Below, in pieces: positions 11,322 through 22,305 of a DNA stretch of 64,000 bases. The stretch comes from Branchiostoma floridae (lineage: Eukaryota > Chordata > Leptocardii > Amphioxiformes > Branchiostomatidae): assembly GCF_000003815.2 (NCBI RefSeq), contig NC_049983.1:472524-536523 (forward strand). Direction: 5' to 3'. The position numbers and the translations under genes are program-made. Under the pieces are notes generated by a model, which was not told the origin of the DNA, did not search any database, and saw nothing but the letters and a program-made list of their open reading frames with translations. Numbering within the stretch: the first letter of the stretch is position 1; each line of letters begins with the position of its first letter.

Positions 11322-14300
11322 ATCGAATATATATATGAGGCTACACAATGAAAAACTATTTGCTTTTTCTATTTGCCTTTTTACGTCTTGTCACCTGCAG
11401 TTACAAGCCACACCAGAACGCTGACCTCCTACAGCCACGTGTGCCGGCAATGATAGAGGGTCTCATCGCCTTCAAGAACCAGGATCAAGGAGCTTGGGTC
11501 CGAGGGGGCGACATCTGGTTCAACAAATGCGCCTTCGTGGATAATGGGAAAGGGCTGACAATGGCAAGGTACCATATTCATCTGTTGTTATGTTCTCATC
11601 TTGCCTCTCTCTTTCTCTCTCTCTGTATGTCTAAGTCTATGCTTGTGTCTCCCTGTGTGCCCATGTCTCTATATCTTTGTCTGGCTTTCTGTATCTCTGT
11701 CTCTTTCTCTCTCCTTCTTGATGTGTTCCTAGATATCTTTTCTCATAGTATGCTTCCTAAACCCCTAGTATGTAGACAGTCATATGATTATAAAAGATTG
11801 AAATCGGCTTGTATGGATGCTTGAATGACTTGTATTCATTCACGCAGTGAAGGCACATTCCCTAACGACGTGGGGTCGAGTCAACAAATCCGGAACAGCA
11901 TCTTCATCGGGGAAAGTGAGAACGTGGGTACTGCTAGCGGGTCCAGTGTCTGGGGGATGGGAGGGGTCAAACCGGTGGCGAGAAGCCTGCCTCACTCCAC
12001 GTGAGTACTCAATACCGGTTTGAAAATCATGCAGAAACCATCAATATCTCTTATGTAATCCAACACAGCTGCTTGCTTGAGACGAAAAATGCACCATAAA
12101 ACTAAACAATGTATAGCCCAGCATAGAAGCTAAGATAGTTTGAGGAAAAGTCGATCTGGTGAGTATCGCCGTTAAAACAGAGGTATTGTTTTCAGATGTG
12201 TGTTCGTTTTGGTGTGTGTCCGCAGATTCTAGTTTACATAATGTATCTATCTATCTGTGTTTGCGAGTGACAGGATGTGGGGTGGAGGTTGGTCAGGAGG
12301 TCAAGGTTGGCTTAGCCCGGGTTCATAGTTTGTCCCACAACTGTCAGGATATGAATGCTGCCTCGGCCATCAGGTCCATCCAAAGTTTTAGTTTCACATA
12401 ATGTTAAAAACAAACAATAAGTCAAGAACCCAGTATTTCAACGATATATGAAATTTATGATTTACTTCTCTTCTTGAATCGTAGAACCTTCCCTATGCGG
12501 GGACTAGAAATCTACGACGGTCCCGTCCTAGCCGAAAGCTGCACCTTCAAGAAGTTCGCCGCCGCCCCGGAGTACAACCGCTGGAGCAGCGCGATCGGAT
12601 ACCTACTGGGCAACAACTGGCAAATGTCACCAAACAACAACGTCACAGGGGCCAAGTTTGAGAATGTGAGAGGAGTTTGTTGTGTTGGTAGTATTTGTGT
12701 AAAACGTGCTCCCCTATCCCTCCCACCCTCTCTTACTCTCCCTCTCCTCTATCAATTCAGCCGACTTTTCGCTACATCTGTCAGGTAGAGACTCTGCCGA
12801 AAAGATTCTGCCAGTTGAGATCCCAATCGGAGGTTCTGTCGACAGATTTCAGATCGGGATCTCTGCCATCACAGTCACCGATTCTATCGGCAGAACTCCC
12901 AATCGAAGACTCTTTCGACAGAAGCTCCGATCGGGATCTCTACCGACTCTACCAGATCTCTACCGACTCGCCGACTCTACCAGATCAGAGTCTGACTGGG
13001 GCACACATTGTGGTACAAATCTAGCATAATTTTAACTTTTCGCTTCGTTAAGAGTAACTTTGGACGGATCTTCCTCTTTTTTTCAGGTCCAAACCCGTGT
13101 GTTCCACGGTGGTAAGAACCTCCCCTGGTTTGGTACGTACGAGAAAGACGGTGATAAGTCACAGATTACGCACGACGTGGACGGTAGTATCACTGGCTAT
13201 CCCGACAGCTACGTAGTCGGACAGAACAACTATCTGGCCAGGAACCCGGGATGTGTGGAGAAGTCTGAGTGGCGAGCATTCGTTTGCAGCGAAAAGTATG
13301 GACAGGTACATAGGTCCGCATGCAATACAGTATACAGCTCAGTCATTGAACTTAATAGTGAAACACAAAATGTGTAGCTTGCTTGGATCACCTGTCAGTT
13401 GTTCAAAGACGTCGCATAACTACCGAAAGACGTGTGCTAGGACTACGAAACTTGGTGACTTTTTCTAAAATTTGGCAACAATTCTGCTAAAAAAAGTTTC
13501 AGTTTATGATTTTTCGTGTTGCCATGGCAACGGGTTTCTGACAGGCATATTCTATCAAATGTACTCATTTCAGTTCGAATTATGAGATTTCATGGTTTTA
13601 TTGCTAGACCACACTTGTTTATTATTAACATCCTGTGTAATTCTAGATAACAGTCATAATTGAATATTCAAAATTAATGCTAATTAGATGACGTCATGGG
13701 TTAACATCCAAGATAGCGGACAATGTCATTAGCAATGGTAAAAACGTGTTATTTCCACGCAAATTCCGTCATTATTTTTTTTTACAAAACACATCACTTG
13801 AACCTTTTCGGTCTACTTCTTTTGGGTTTGGGGGTTATATGTAGAAAAAAATGTATTAAAAAAATTGAAGCTTGTCGATTCAAGATGGCGGACAAATGGC
13901 GTCAATTTTGACGTCATATAGGCGTCAGTGTCGTCGTCATTGGCAACAGAAGACTTGGCAGACTTAGATACCTATAAGATACCCTTTATAGCCATCCTTT
14001 TGTTTAATATCTTTGAGTATAGCGAAAATTCCATATTCAGACGGTTTAGCCCAAAATATGACATTGTGACGCCATAAGTACGTCATATCACGTCATAACG
14101 ATACCAAAATTACAGAAAATATTAAACTTTACCAGTACATCATGCCTACCAAATCTGGTGATCGTAACCCAAGCCGTTTTGAAATTACGAAGGGTGGGGG
14201 GGGGGGTCAAAAGAGCACCCCTCACCGCGCCCCCCCCCCCCTACCCCCGGGCCTAGGAATCCCAAAAAAGCCCGGTCTAGATAGAGTAAAAGTAGAGATA

Positions 14301-17300
14301 GTCTTCATTGCCCTGCGGAGGGTGAAATCAACCGACACTTTGACGCATGGAAATATTGGATGTGGTTGTGAATAAAGAACTTCTTACACAGTCATTCATT
14401 ACCCCGAAGACAATGATATTATTACCTTCGCCAAGAAGGTTATATTTTGGGTAGCGTTTGTTTGTATGTATGTATGTATGTATGTAGAAGACCAGCATAA
14501 CTCAAGAACGCCTGAATGGATTGTATTGATATTTGGTATGTGGATAGGTCTTGTTGTGACCTGAAAACGATTAGATTTTGGGCCCTCTAGCAGCCTGTTA
14601 CGATACTGCAGCGGACATTCCTGGTTTGATATCTCGAGTTCTGAAGATGCTGCGGCTATTAATTTTACATGATAGACAGCTCCTGATGCCGAGAGTAAGC
14701 GGTATAAATTTGGGTTCCCTAGCGGCTTGTTTTGGAACTGCAAGGCAGGTTTAGTGTCAGACTTTAAAAGGGAATAACGCAAGAAGGATTTAACGGATTG
14801 TTATGATTTTTGGTATGTAAATAGCTTATGTGATGCTTCATATAATGACATATTAATTATGTAAATTGGTATCTAATTTGCATAATTAATTAGGAAATTT
14901 CGTAAACACGCTCAGTTCCATTATAGGACCATTGCAACATGTGTAACTGAGAAGGAGAAGAACATTGATAGATATATATTATGCAAAATAGACCTAATTT
15001 GCATAATAATTGAGAAAATGCTATTTCATTGTGGTAATGACGGGAAGTTCTTGTAACATTTGAAAGTTATGTCTAGGTAAACATCGTTGAACATTAATTA
15101 TGCAAATGAGCTCCTCATTTGCATAAATTATCTGAAAATGCGATAAAAGCATTCATTCTTAACAAAGATTGTGTGCGCCTGTTCTCTGGTAAAGGAGATG
15201 ATCTATTGATATAATTCATGCAAATGAGAACCTTATTTGCATAATTAATGACAAACACAATTAACACAGCAGTTGAAAAGGTTAGAATCATTTGGCGAAG
15301 GCATGGAATCGCGGAACTCTAGTTTACTCTGAAACTAGTTGAACACAAAAATTGGAATCACCCATATTTTCGACTGAACAGCGCCAGTCTTTGTCAAGGA
15401 ATGAACAATACACTGCTGCCGTGAGGTCACGTTATGCAGATAGAATACGTGACCCAGTGAGCAGTGGATCATAAGTCGCGCCATAGACTTCCTACAACTT
15501 ATGATCCACTGCTTACTGAGTCAGCTGTACTTTCAAGTTATGACATAATTTACTGGTTACCTTTGGTCTTACCTGTATACAGCTGTATATCCAAGCAAAA
15601 CAGCCAAACACTCTCGTCATGTCGATGGTCCGTGACGAGTATCCCGATCACCCGCTTACAGTGAAGGGGCCTCTGAAGCAGGGTCCTAACGGTATGCAAC
15701 AGTACCAACCTACGGTGATGCTGGAGAAATCCTACACCATCCACTGGAACGGCCGGGCTCCCAGCCTAGTGACCGTCTACCCAATAAACTTCAACAGGTA
15801 CGATTCAAATACCCACTGGAGCTACATTTTGTGATCTTCCATATTTGAGATATTTAAAAAAAAATTGGCAGATCAGTCCGTAATGATTGTCTATAATTGT
15901 AGCACCAGAGTCAGTTGCAAGCTAAGCCTGGACATTGCCACAGGTACGGTTTCACTTGCGCTGCTCGCCAAATGGCGGAGAAGTTTTGATTTCAATGTTA
16001 ATGATAATGTACAACATTCATACGTCTAAATACCCTTCGTTAGATACAGACAAAATAGTCTTAAGAAGAAAAAAACGCAATATCATACTGACATGCATGC
16101 TTCTTCTCACCAGCTCATTTCTTAAAACTTGTAACCACAGTTTTTCCATCACTTTATAAAAGCTGACATTGCCAATGCGAACATTTCTTTAAATGTATCA
16201 AAGCATTTCATTAACAAGAGAATTGAATATATCTTTAAATAGATGAAAAAGAAGACGAATCATTTTCGCCATTGCATTTCTGTTACATTTTAGTCTAACC
16301 CATCATATTCTCATCTCAGTGGAAACTGGGTCCGGCTGGGACTGTGCTACCCACCAGGAACCCTGTTCCGAGTGACGTACCAGTTGGAGAGGCGGTATCC
16401 ACGCGCCGTGCTGCATGACGAGGAGATGAACCCCGTGTCGAGCCTGGCTGCTGTCGATGGTGGAGATGGCAAAGTGTTCTACTTTGAGGAAAACACAGGG
16501 TAAGCGTAACCGTATAGTGAAAATGTGAGTTGAAGTTCTCTGACAACACAACAGAACAGGACAGAATGGAAGCTTCATTGACACAACAAAAAAGCACAAT
16601 GACCTTCGCACGGTTACGTAAAACATGCTTATTCGAAAAACAAAGAAATCTTCAAATTCAAGTAACCTTGTATTATAGGCAATAAACATGACACTAATGT
16701 ATTGATGCAATGAAGTGGGGCTCAAAGGGATTGTCATTATCTTCTCCATAACAAAGAAATCCTTTGAAGTATTTATATATTGTTGACATATGATGACATC
16801 TGAAATACTTTTTTGTAATATTGTAAAACTATTCGCATATCATACATAATGGCAATGTCTGCAAACAGAAAGTCTGAGGATTGTTATTCTGATAAATAAA
16901 AATGCATATTCTCCAGGCATCAGTCCCAATGCATACGTAAACAAAAAAAACACACGTAAACTTAGGAATACGTAAACATGTAACATCTTAGCATCTCTAA
17001 ATAGAAGTAATGAACTAGTTTTCACTTCAAGCCTGCTATTCCTGAACGTTCGTGGTAATTACAATCGGGATGGCTACGACTACTGTTCACACATGGGCTG
17101 TGAGAGGATCATCATCTCAGCCACCATGACAAGTGACGCGGTCAGCGACTGTACGGCAGCAGCTTATCCCAAGTACAGCCTGACACCGACAGAGACTGTT
17201 CCCATGCCGAGCTTTCTGAGTATTATCAACGACTGTACTGGATGTGGTGCTCCGGTGAGCTGGTAGATTTGTTGCGCTCGTTTTAAGTTGCACTGCTGTA

Positions 17301-20300
17301 AAATAGAAGTAATGTAAATATATCTAATACATGACGCTATTCTTATATCTGAGTATTAGCAGCACAGACGAGGCTTTGCCAAAATTCAGGAGAAACTCAA
17401 AATTGTTACTTTGGACGCGTAAACTTACGGACATGAGAGTGAAACAATAGGTCTAAGTTGCCTGGAATGTTGTACCCTTCAACGTATCAATGTCAATATC
17501 ATCTGTTGTAAGATATATATGGACGCAAGACATGGGTTGCTCTTTCGTAAATAAGCAATTGCCACATTGCCCATGTAGCCAACAAGGGTTAGACATTTTC
17601 AATGCCCCTTTCTTTTGATAAATTTGTACATGGCATTCCAAACCTATTTCTTCATATAGGAACCGATCGTCAGCGACGACGACTTCAAATATCTAGAAGT
17701 GACCATCTTGTCCGCAGGGAAAGAAGAATTGGATCTAGGTCATAGGTCTCTTATCGAGGTATTCTGCATTTACTATTACCAATGATACATCTTCATAGAC
17801 TAAGAAGATGAAAATCATGCAAATGTTTCATATTATATATGAATATATAGAGGACCTCCCACAAACCTTTTGTAAACCAAAATAAAGGGCGAGGCAAGTC
17901 TTTTCTAGTTGTGGCTAACTTTGTTGAGGAAAACTTGCCCTCAGGTAGACGGAATCGGGTTCAATTATGGTCCCCGTGGCTTTTGGATCGTCGTTGTTGA
18001 CACAATGACTGGCGCAGCGACGCATGAAGTGACGTTCAACACCAACTGGGTACCTGAAGATGACGCTGCAATGGCGAACTTCATACGTAACGACATCCCA
18101 CAGAAGTAAGCATTACAGAAAGTTCATTTGCAAGCTATGGGAGTGATTAGGTGAGTCACAGTGACATGCCAGCTGGTACATGAAGGCTAATTGCAAGTAC
18201 ATGCTAGAAACATTGGAAAATACATGTGCCGATGGACATGTGCTAATGGACAGTTAGTTGATCTAACAAATGCCTACTGAAATACTAATGAACTACTGGT
18301 TATTCAGACCATCTGTTGCTGTCATTTTGGTCTTTGTTTGTTATAAAGACTTTTTTTGATAACGAAGCATATTCTTATTCTCTTTCTTCTGGTATAAACA
18401 TTGCATCCTATCATAATACTCTTTCTTTACTTTTCAGCTCAATCGTCCTCATCACGGCACAGTTCTCCTGGAGTCGACATGCCCGGGAGTGTCTCATCGC
18501 CATGAAGGAGATAGGAGCTCAGGACCCTGTCCGTGCGGGCTTTGGAGGTGTGCTTTATTTGTGTTGTTCTGGTTCCTAATTGTAACCTGATATAATATTG
18601 TATAACCGTGATTACTTCTATACGTTTATATTTGAATACGATTTGTTATAACGTAACACATTATTTCACCAATTTACATACAGTACATAGCAAGGACAGT
18701 TTAACGTCATATCTTACCTGTAAATGCTGAGTTTTTGTTGTGAAAAAATGATATATAGGAATGCTATCCCATATTACACTAGAATTATTAAGCTACAATT
18801 AAAAAGAAAAGAATACCTAAGATTTTTTAGAATTACCTTAGAACTAGAGTTCGGCGACCTCATACCTCCATGAAAATTTAGAGCTTTCGTAAATTTCATG
18901 CAATTGACTAACACATTAACATAATTTATGCATGGTGTCGTTCATTATTGACTAACGTACACATGTCACAATTATGAAATTCCCATTATCAATCATAAAG
19001 CGGTTTTGCAATTTCTACATAAATTGCAATTTCTACATAAATTATGCAAAGAAGTTCCTCATTACCATATTTGGTATCTGTTTATTTTCCACCTATCATA
19101 ATTAACATGTGTTACATGTATTGAGGTCCAGATATTGAAAACAATGGAATTATGCAATTTCCTCATTAATTATGCAAATTAAGTCCTCATTTGCTTAACA
19201 TGTATATCATTATGAACATCTTTGCCTAAGCTACCTGCATACCTAAAATGCAGGCAATCCGTCGTTCCTTTCTACAGTTATCCTCTTTGGAGTGTCTTGA
19301 CAAAAACACCCCTGCAGTTCCACAATTAAATGTTAGGGGCCTGAAACTTGCCCCACTTTTTTTATGGCACTAAAAGCTATTTACCACCTAAATGTCAAGA
19401 CCATAGCATGTCTGGAACAAGACATACATTGAAAAACTCCTATGATAGAATATTCTCATTAATTATGCAAATGTACTCCCATTTTGCATAATAAGTATCT
19501 TATCTTATAAAACATTGTCTAAGGTACCTATATACCAAAAATCATGAAAATCCATTGTTCCCTTCTTGAGTTATCGTCTTCAGAAGTTTTTGACAAAAAT
19601 GCCCCTGCTATCCCAAAACTAGATGCTAGGGGGGCCAAACTTATGTCATTTCTTCCTGAGCACAAGAGCTATCTAATACTTAAAAATCGTGACCATAGCA
19701 TGTTCAGAACACCGAGATAGCAAAACCGGAAGTTGCGCTGCAGTACCAAGGGTAGCCGCTAGGGGGCCCAAAATCTAATCATTTCCAGCTTTTGTCACAC
19801 ACTACCAACACACCAAGTATGAAACCAATCCACCCAACCGTTCATGAGTTATCTTGTTTACACACAGACAGACAGACACACAGACAAACGCAGGGTAAAA
19901 TATAACCTCCATGACATTTCATGGAGGTAATAATAATCATAAAATACATAAAATAGAATCAGAAAGAAATTATCACACCTTTTCTCAATCATCATGCTCA
20001 CTGGCCTACATAGCTGATCGGATATCTCCTTCATAACTAGCAAATTTTGCGTGACTGTCGGTGACCTTCCTCCGGGCAGTTTACACCCAAGATACAGATG
20101 CGGTCACGATAAGAATGTGGGTGAATGCGAAATTATGTATGATTTGATATATATTTGTAAATGCTATGCTTGCAACANNNNNNNNNNNNNNNNNNNNNNN
20201 NNNNNNNNNNNNNNNNNNNNNNNNNNNNNNNNNNNNNNNNNNNNNNNNNNNNNNNNNNNNNNNNNNNNNNNNNNNNNATGTACGGTAATTTTCTGGTTAC

Positions 20301-22244
20301 CTCCATGAAATTTCATGGAGGTTATATGTTACCCCGCGTTTGTCTGTGTGTCTGTGTGTCTGTCTGTCTGTGTGTAAACAAGATAACTCAAGAACGGCTG
20401 GGTGGATTGGTTTGATACTTGGTGTGTTGGTAGGGTGTGATGAAAGCTGGAAATGATTAAATTTTGGGCCCCCTAGCGGCTCCCCTTGGTACTGCAGCGC
20501 AACTTCCGGTTTTGCTATCTCTGGTGTTCTGAACATGCTATGGTCACGATTTTTGAGTATTAGATAGCTCTTGTGCTCAGGAAGAAGNNNNNNNNNNNNN
20601 NNNNNNNNNNNNNNNNNNNNNNNNNNNNNNNNNNNNNNNNNNNNNNNNNNNNNNNNNNNNNNNNNNNNNNNNNNNNNNNNNNNNNNNNNNNNNNNNNNNN
20701 NNNNNNNNNNNNNNNNNNNNNNNNNNNNNNNNNNNNNNNNNNNNNNNNNNNNNNNNNNNNNNNNNNNNNNNNNNNNNNNNNNNNNNNNNNNNNNNNNNNN
20801 NNNNNNNNNNNNNNNNNNNNNNNNNNNNNNNNNNNNNNNNNNNNNNNNNNNNNNNNNNNNNNNNNNNNNNNNNNNNNNNNNNNNNNNNNNNNNNNNNNNN
20901 NNNNNNTTAATTTAGGAACTGCAGGGGCGTTTTTGTCAAGACATTCCAAAGAGGATAACTGCAGAAAGGATTGACGGATTGGCATCATATTAGGCATGTG
21001 GGTACCTTAGGCAAAGATGTTCATAATGATATACATGTTATGCAAATGAGGACTTAATTTGCATAATTAATGAGGAAATTGTATAATTCCATTGTTTTCA
21101 ATAACTGGACTTCAATAAATGTAACACATGTTAATTATGATAGGTGGAATATAAGCAGATACTAAATATGGTAATGATTAGATTTTGGGCCCCCTAGCGG
21201 CTCCCCTTGGTACTGCAGCGCAACTTCCGGTTTTGCTATCTTGGTGTTCTGAACATGCTATGGTCACGATTTTTGAGTATTAGATAGCTCTTGTGCTCAG
21301 GAAGAAGTGACATAAGTTTGGGCCCCCTAGCGTCTAGTTTTGGGATAGCAGGGGCATTTTTGTCAAAAACTTCTGACGAGGATAACTCAAGAAGGGAACA
21401 ACGGATTTTCATGATTTTTGGTATGTAGGTACCTTGGGCAATGTTGTACAAGATGAAATACTAATTATGCAAAATAGGAGCAAATTTGCATAATTAATGA
21501 CAACATTCAATCATAGCAGTTTTTTCTATGTATCTCTTGTCTTGGACGTTATATGGTCTTGAAATTTGGGTGGTAGATAGCTTTCAGTGTCATAACAAAG
21601 TGGAGCAAGTTTCAGTCCCCTAACATTTAATTTAGGAACTGCAGGGGCATTTTTGTCAAGACATTCCAAAGAGGATAACTGCAGAAAGGATTAACGGATT
21701 GTCATCATATTAGGCATGCGGGTACCTTAGGCAAAGATGTTCATAATGATATACATGTTATGCAAATGAGGACTTAATTTGCATAATTAATGAGGAAATT
21801 GTATAATTCCATTGTTTTCAATAACTGGACTTCTGATAAATGTAACACATGTTAATTATGATAGGTGGAATATAAGCAGATACTAAATATGGTAATGAGG
21901 AACTTATTTGCATAATTTATGTAAAAATTGCGAAACCACTTTATGATTAATAATGGGAATTTTATAATTGCGACATGTGTACGATTGTCAATGATGAACA
22001 ACACCATGCATAAATTATGTTAATGTCTTAGTCATTTGCGTGAAATTTACAAAAGCTCTAAATTTTCATGGAGGTATGAGGTCGCCGAACTCTAGTTTAA
22101 CATTGTTATTCCACCTCCACTATAGACACTTTTGCTATGGTTGGCTTCAAAGGCACCTACTGGCCTACCTGGATCCAGCAAGTCAACCTGCCGTCCGGTC
22201 AGGGTCCGGCACAGATCTACACCAAGATCCCTCTCATGGGCTGA
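2773..22244 (+). CDS. CEMIP-like: Gene A: secreted CEMIP-like (G8 / ILEI / beta-helix) hyaluronan-processing protein, 24 exons
   Basis: Exons: 2773-2839, 4673-4810, 5217-5494, 5922-6202, 6425-6495, 6933-7025, 7184-7375, 7502-7671, 7810-8019, 8152-8354, 8642-8711, 10197-10325, 10852-10937, 11401-11568, 11848-12000, 12485-12665, 13087-13305, 15583-15797, 16320-16499, 17032-17254, 17660-17758, 17945-18105, 18438-18547, 22126-22244. All introns are GT-AG, phases agree, and the sum is 3816 nt (1271 residues plus TGA). Domains: signal peptide 1-20, G8 about 30-160, first ILEI/PANDER (GG) domain about 162-309, beta-helix region about 310-1000, second ILEI/PANDER domain about 1110-1265. Length is close to vertebrate CEMIP (about 1360). 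The R175/D183/D196 spacing matches residues reported as essential in TMEM2. CEMIP-family proteins bind and depolymerise hyaluronan; activity here is inferred. There is no transmembrane helix, which argues against the TMEM2 (CEMIP2) branch. Polyadenylation signal at 22300. Confidence 0.95.
3617..3700. other. Intron-1 block conserved between genes A and B
   Basis: The stretch around TTAAACAAATATTACGTGGG and the following AACCAGCTGT aligns almost base for base with 24657-24738 in gene B intron 1. A second block, 3890-4010, with TCCGTTGAGGTCGCAG, matches 24930-25030. No reading frame is conserved. It may be duplicated spacer or an enhancer. Confidence 0.65.
4343..4437 (+). pseudogene. Decayed LINE ORF2 3' tail in gene A intron 1
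   Basis: The frame reads EDLPKAMEDREGWRKRVMSI followed by RATSTPG and two stops. The DREGWRKRV-x-x-IRA ending is typical of the C-terminus of non-LTR retrotransposon reverse transcriptases of the CR1/L2/Jockey type. Gene B intron 1 lacks it although flanking intron sequence is shared, so it entered A after duplication or was lost from B. Confidence 0.65.
4673..5494 (+). CDS. Gene A exons 2-3: G8 domain
   Basis: Residues 23-161. The region opens with CPDVD, then the TPWNPGHD motif, a Gly-rich beta-strand series with eight conserved glycines (VVVG.GQS, GGTLEIHG, GGLPK) and the SETCPYQGKATVSLYG block. This is the G8 signature shared by CEMIP, TMEM2 and fibrocystin-like proteins. The 406-base intron 4811-5216 lies inside the domain in phase 1. 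Confidence 0.9.
5922..7025 (+). CDS. Gene A exons 4-6: first ILEI/PANDER-like (GG) domain
   Basis: Residues 162-309. It has the FAM3/ILEI-type core: GGGRGMHVHVMDE, then FDTY, a Ser/Gln-rich helix, the PPGRIVAL strand, a basic helix and WVLVGVKGDP. R175, D183 and D196 fall at the spacing of TMEM2 R265, D273 and D286, which I recall as essential for hyaluronan degradation. R175 may also correspond to human CEMIP R187, reported in hearing loss; an alignment would settle this. Confidence 0.85.
7184..16499 (+). CDS. Gene A exons 7-19: parallel beta-helix region
   Basis: Residues about 310-1034. Exon 7 carries WQPGDHIVLASTDY and the Cys pair in PCQEC. Exon 8 carries LLTRNIKFQGE. Exon 9 has GIEFTRMGQQ, PVHFHMTGD and the HHCFSRC block. 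Exon 10 has VLDHNLG and exon 11 WITHPNN. Later exons repeat the pattern of short strands with Asn/His turns (FKNQDQGAWVRGGD, RGLEIYDGP). This is typical of PbH1 repeats as in CEMIP/TMEM2. I assign the fold from motif resemblance, not from a profile search. Introns 11, 14 and 17 hold repeat insertions. Confidence 0.85.
8846..9973. mobile_element. Inverted-repeat-bounded, G-rich palindromic element in gene A intron 11
   Basis: Positions 8846-8868 and 9951-9973 form a 23-bp inverted repeat with one mismatch. The right half (9772-9965) is a tandem array of palindromic units reading GCGAGATCGCTAGTGATTTC separated by runs of 7-12 G. A C-run of about 14 occurs at 8885-8897. It looks like a non-autonomous inverted-repeat transposon with an expanded end. 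No target duplication is clear, and the right edge overlaps a SINE-like sequence. Confidence 0.55.
11263..11327. repeat. (TA)n microsatellite flanked by TTCGATTA / TAATCGAA
   Basis: About 25 TA dinucleotides in gene A intron 13, bracketed by a perfect 8-bp inverted repeat (11263-11270 and 11320-11327). The exon 14 acceptor is at 11400, about 75 bases downstream. It could extrude as a cruciform. Confidence 0.85.
13500..14380. repeat. Interspersed repeat segment in gene A intron 17
   Basis: Non-coding stretch with ACGTCAT-rich words and a G/C homopolymer patch near 14190-14250. The part 14066-14125 is the reverse complement of sequence near 42135-42190 in the B-C spacer (GTTATGACG and TTTTGGTATCG words), so both belong to one repeat family. 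Confidence 0.45.
14421..15325 (+). mobile_element. ATGCAAAT-rich non-autonomous repeat, copy in gene A intron 17
   Basis: Starts at TTACCTTCGCC and ends with CGGAACTCTAGTTT. Internal phrases such as TTTTGGGCCCTCTAGC, repeated ATTTGCATAATTAAT and ATGCAAATGAG are shared with copies at 18842-22097, 50865-51760 and 59241-60037. No open reading frame is present. Confidence 0.7.
15343..15540. mobile_element. Partial copy of a short inverted-repeat element, with an internal hairpin
   Basis: The left end (AACACAAAAATTGGAATCAC) and interior match the complete element at 37786-37982 in gene B intron 21. The right half instead folds on itself: 15451-15476 pairs with 15497-15522 (24 of 26 bases, 20-base loop). 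It ends about 40 bases before the exon 18 acceptor. Confidence 0.65.
17032..22244 (+). CDS. Gene A exons 20-24: C-terminal region with second ILEI/PANDER-like domain
   Basis: Exon 20 (residues 1035-1109) is a Cys-rich linker (CSHMGCER, DCTGCGAP). Exons 21-24 encode a second FAM3/ILEI-like fold: YLEVTILSAG, GPRGFWIVVVDTMTGA, AMANFIRNDIP, SIVLITAQ, ECLIAMKEIGAQ and FAMVGFKGTYWPTWIQQ, ending KIPLMG before TGA. This arrangement is the standard CEMIP C-terminus. The last intron (18548-22125) is stretched by repeats and contains two sequencing gaps, but the flanking phases (1/1) agree and gene B joins the same residues. Confidence 0.85.
20178..20277. other. Assembly gap (100 N)
   Basis: One hundred undetermined bases near the centre of the inverted repeat in gene A intron 23; the round size suggests a gap of unknown length. 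Confidence 0.99.
20588..20906. other. Assembly gap (319 N)
   Basis: A run of 319 undetermined bases inside the right arm of the repeat complex. The second copy of the 722-base duplication (21310-21628) predicts what sequence belongs here, and 319 fits that spacing exactly. Confidence 0.99.
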
Positions 22245-22299
22245 GGCTCCAAGATCCCGCTCGGGCTATAAAGAAGAAGCAGTTCCCTCAAACTCACAC

Positions 22300-22305
22300 A
22301 ATAAA
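22300..22305 (+). terminator. Polyadenylation signal of gene A
   Basis: AATAAA 56 bases after the TGA stop, so the 3' UTR would be very short. Genes B (39497) and C (57976) have AATAAA at similar short distances. Confidence 0.75.

Larger units (their letters stand above)
18842..22097. mobile_element. Large inverted-repeat (head-to-head) repeat complex in gene A intron 23
   Basis: The outer 39 bases at 18842-18880 are the perfect reverse complement of 22059-22097 (ACTAGAGTTCGGCGACCTCA at the left end). Two members of the ATGCAAAT-rich repeat family face each other here. The right arm contains a direct duplication with period 722 (20455 to 21177, 20907 to 21629). Gaps 20178-20277 and 20588-20906 fall inside, so copy number may be wrong. 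Gene B has only a 396-base intron here. Confidence 0.75.

Noticed and set aside
12780-13015. Degenerate GATCGGGATCTC / CGACAGA word repeats in gene A intron 16
   Set aside because: Suggestive of a short repeat array, but no consistent period or boundary could be drawn, so it is not listed as a feature.
20051-20997. Several reading frames that run through the N gaps near 20178-20906
   Set aside because: They are open only because undetermined bases contain no stops; the real sequence around them is repeat DNA.
2773-22244. Assigning the genes to TMEM2/CEMIP2 or to fibrocystin-L (PKHD1L1), which also have G8 domains
   Set aside because: There is a cleavable signal peptide instead of an N-terminal membrane anchor, no IPT/TIG repeats, and the length and paired ILEI domains match CEMIP.
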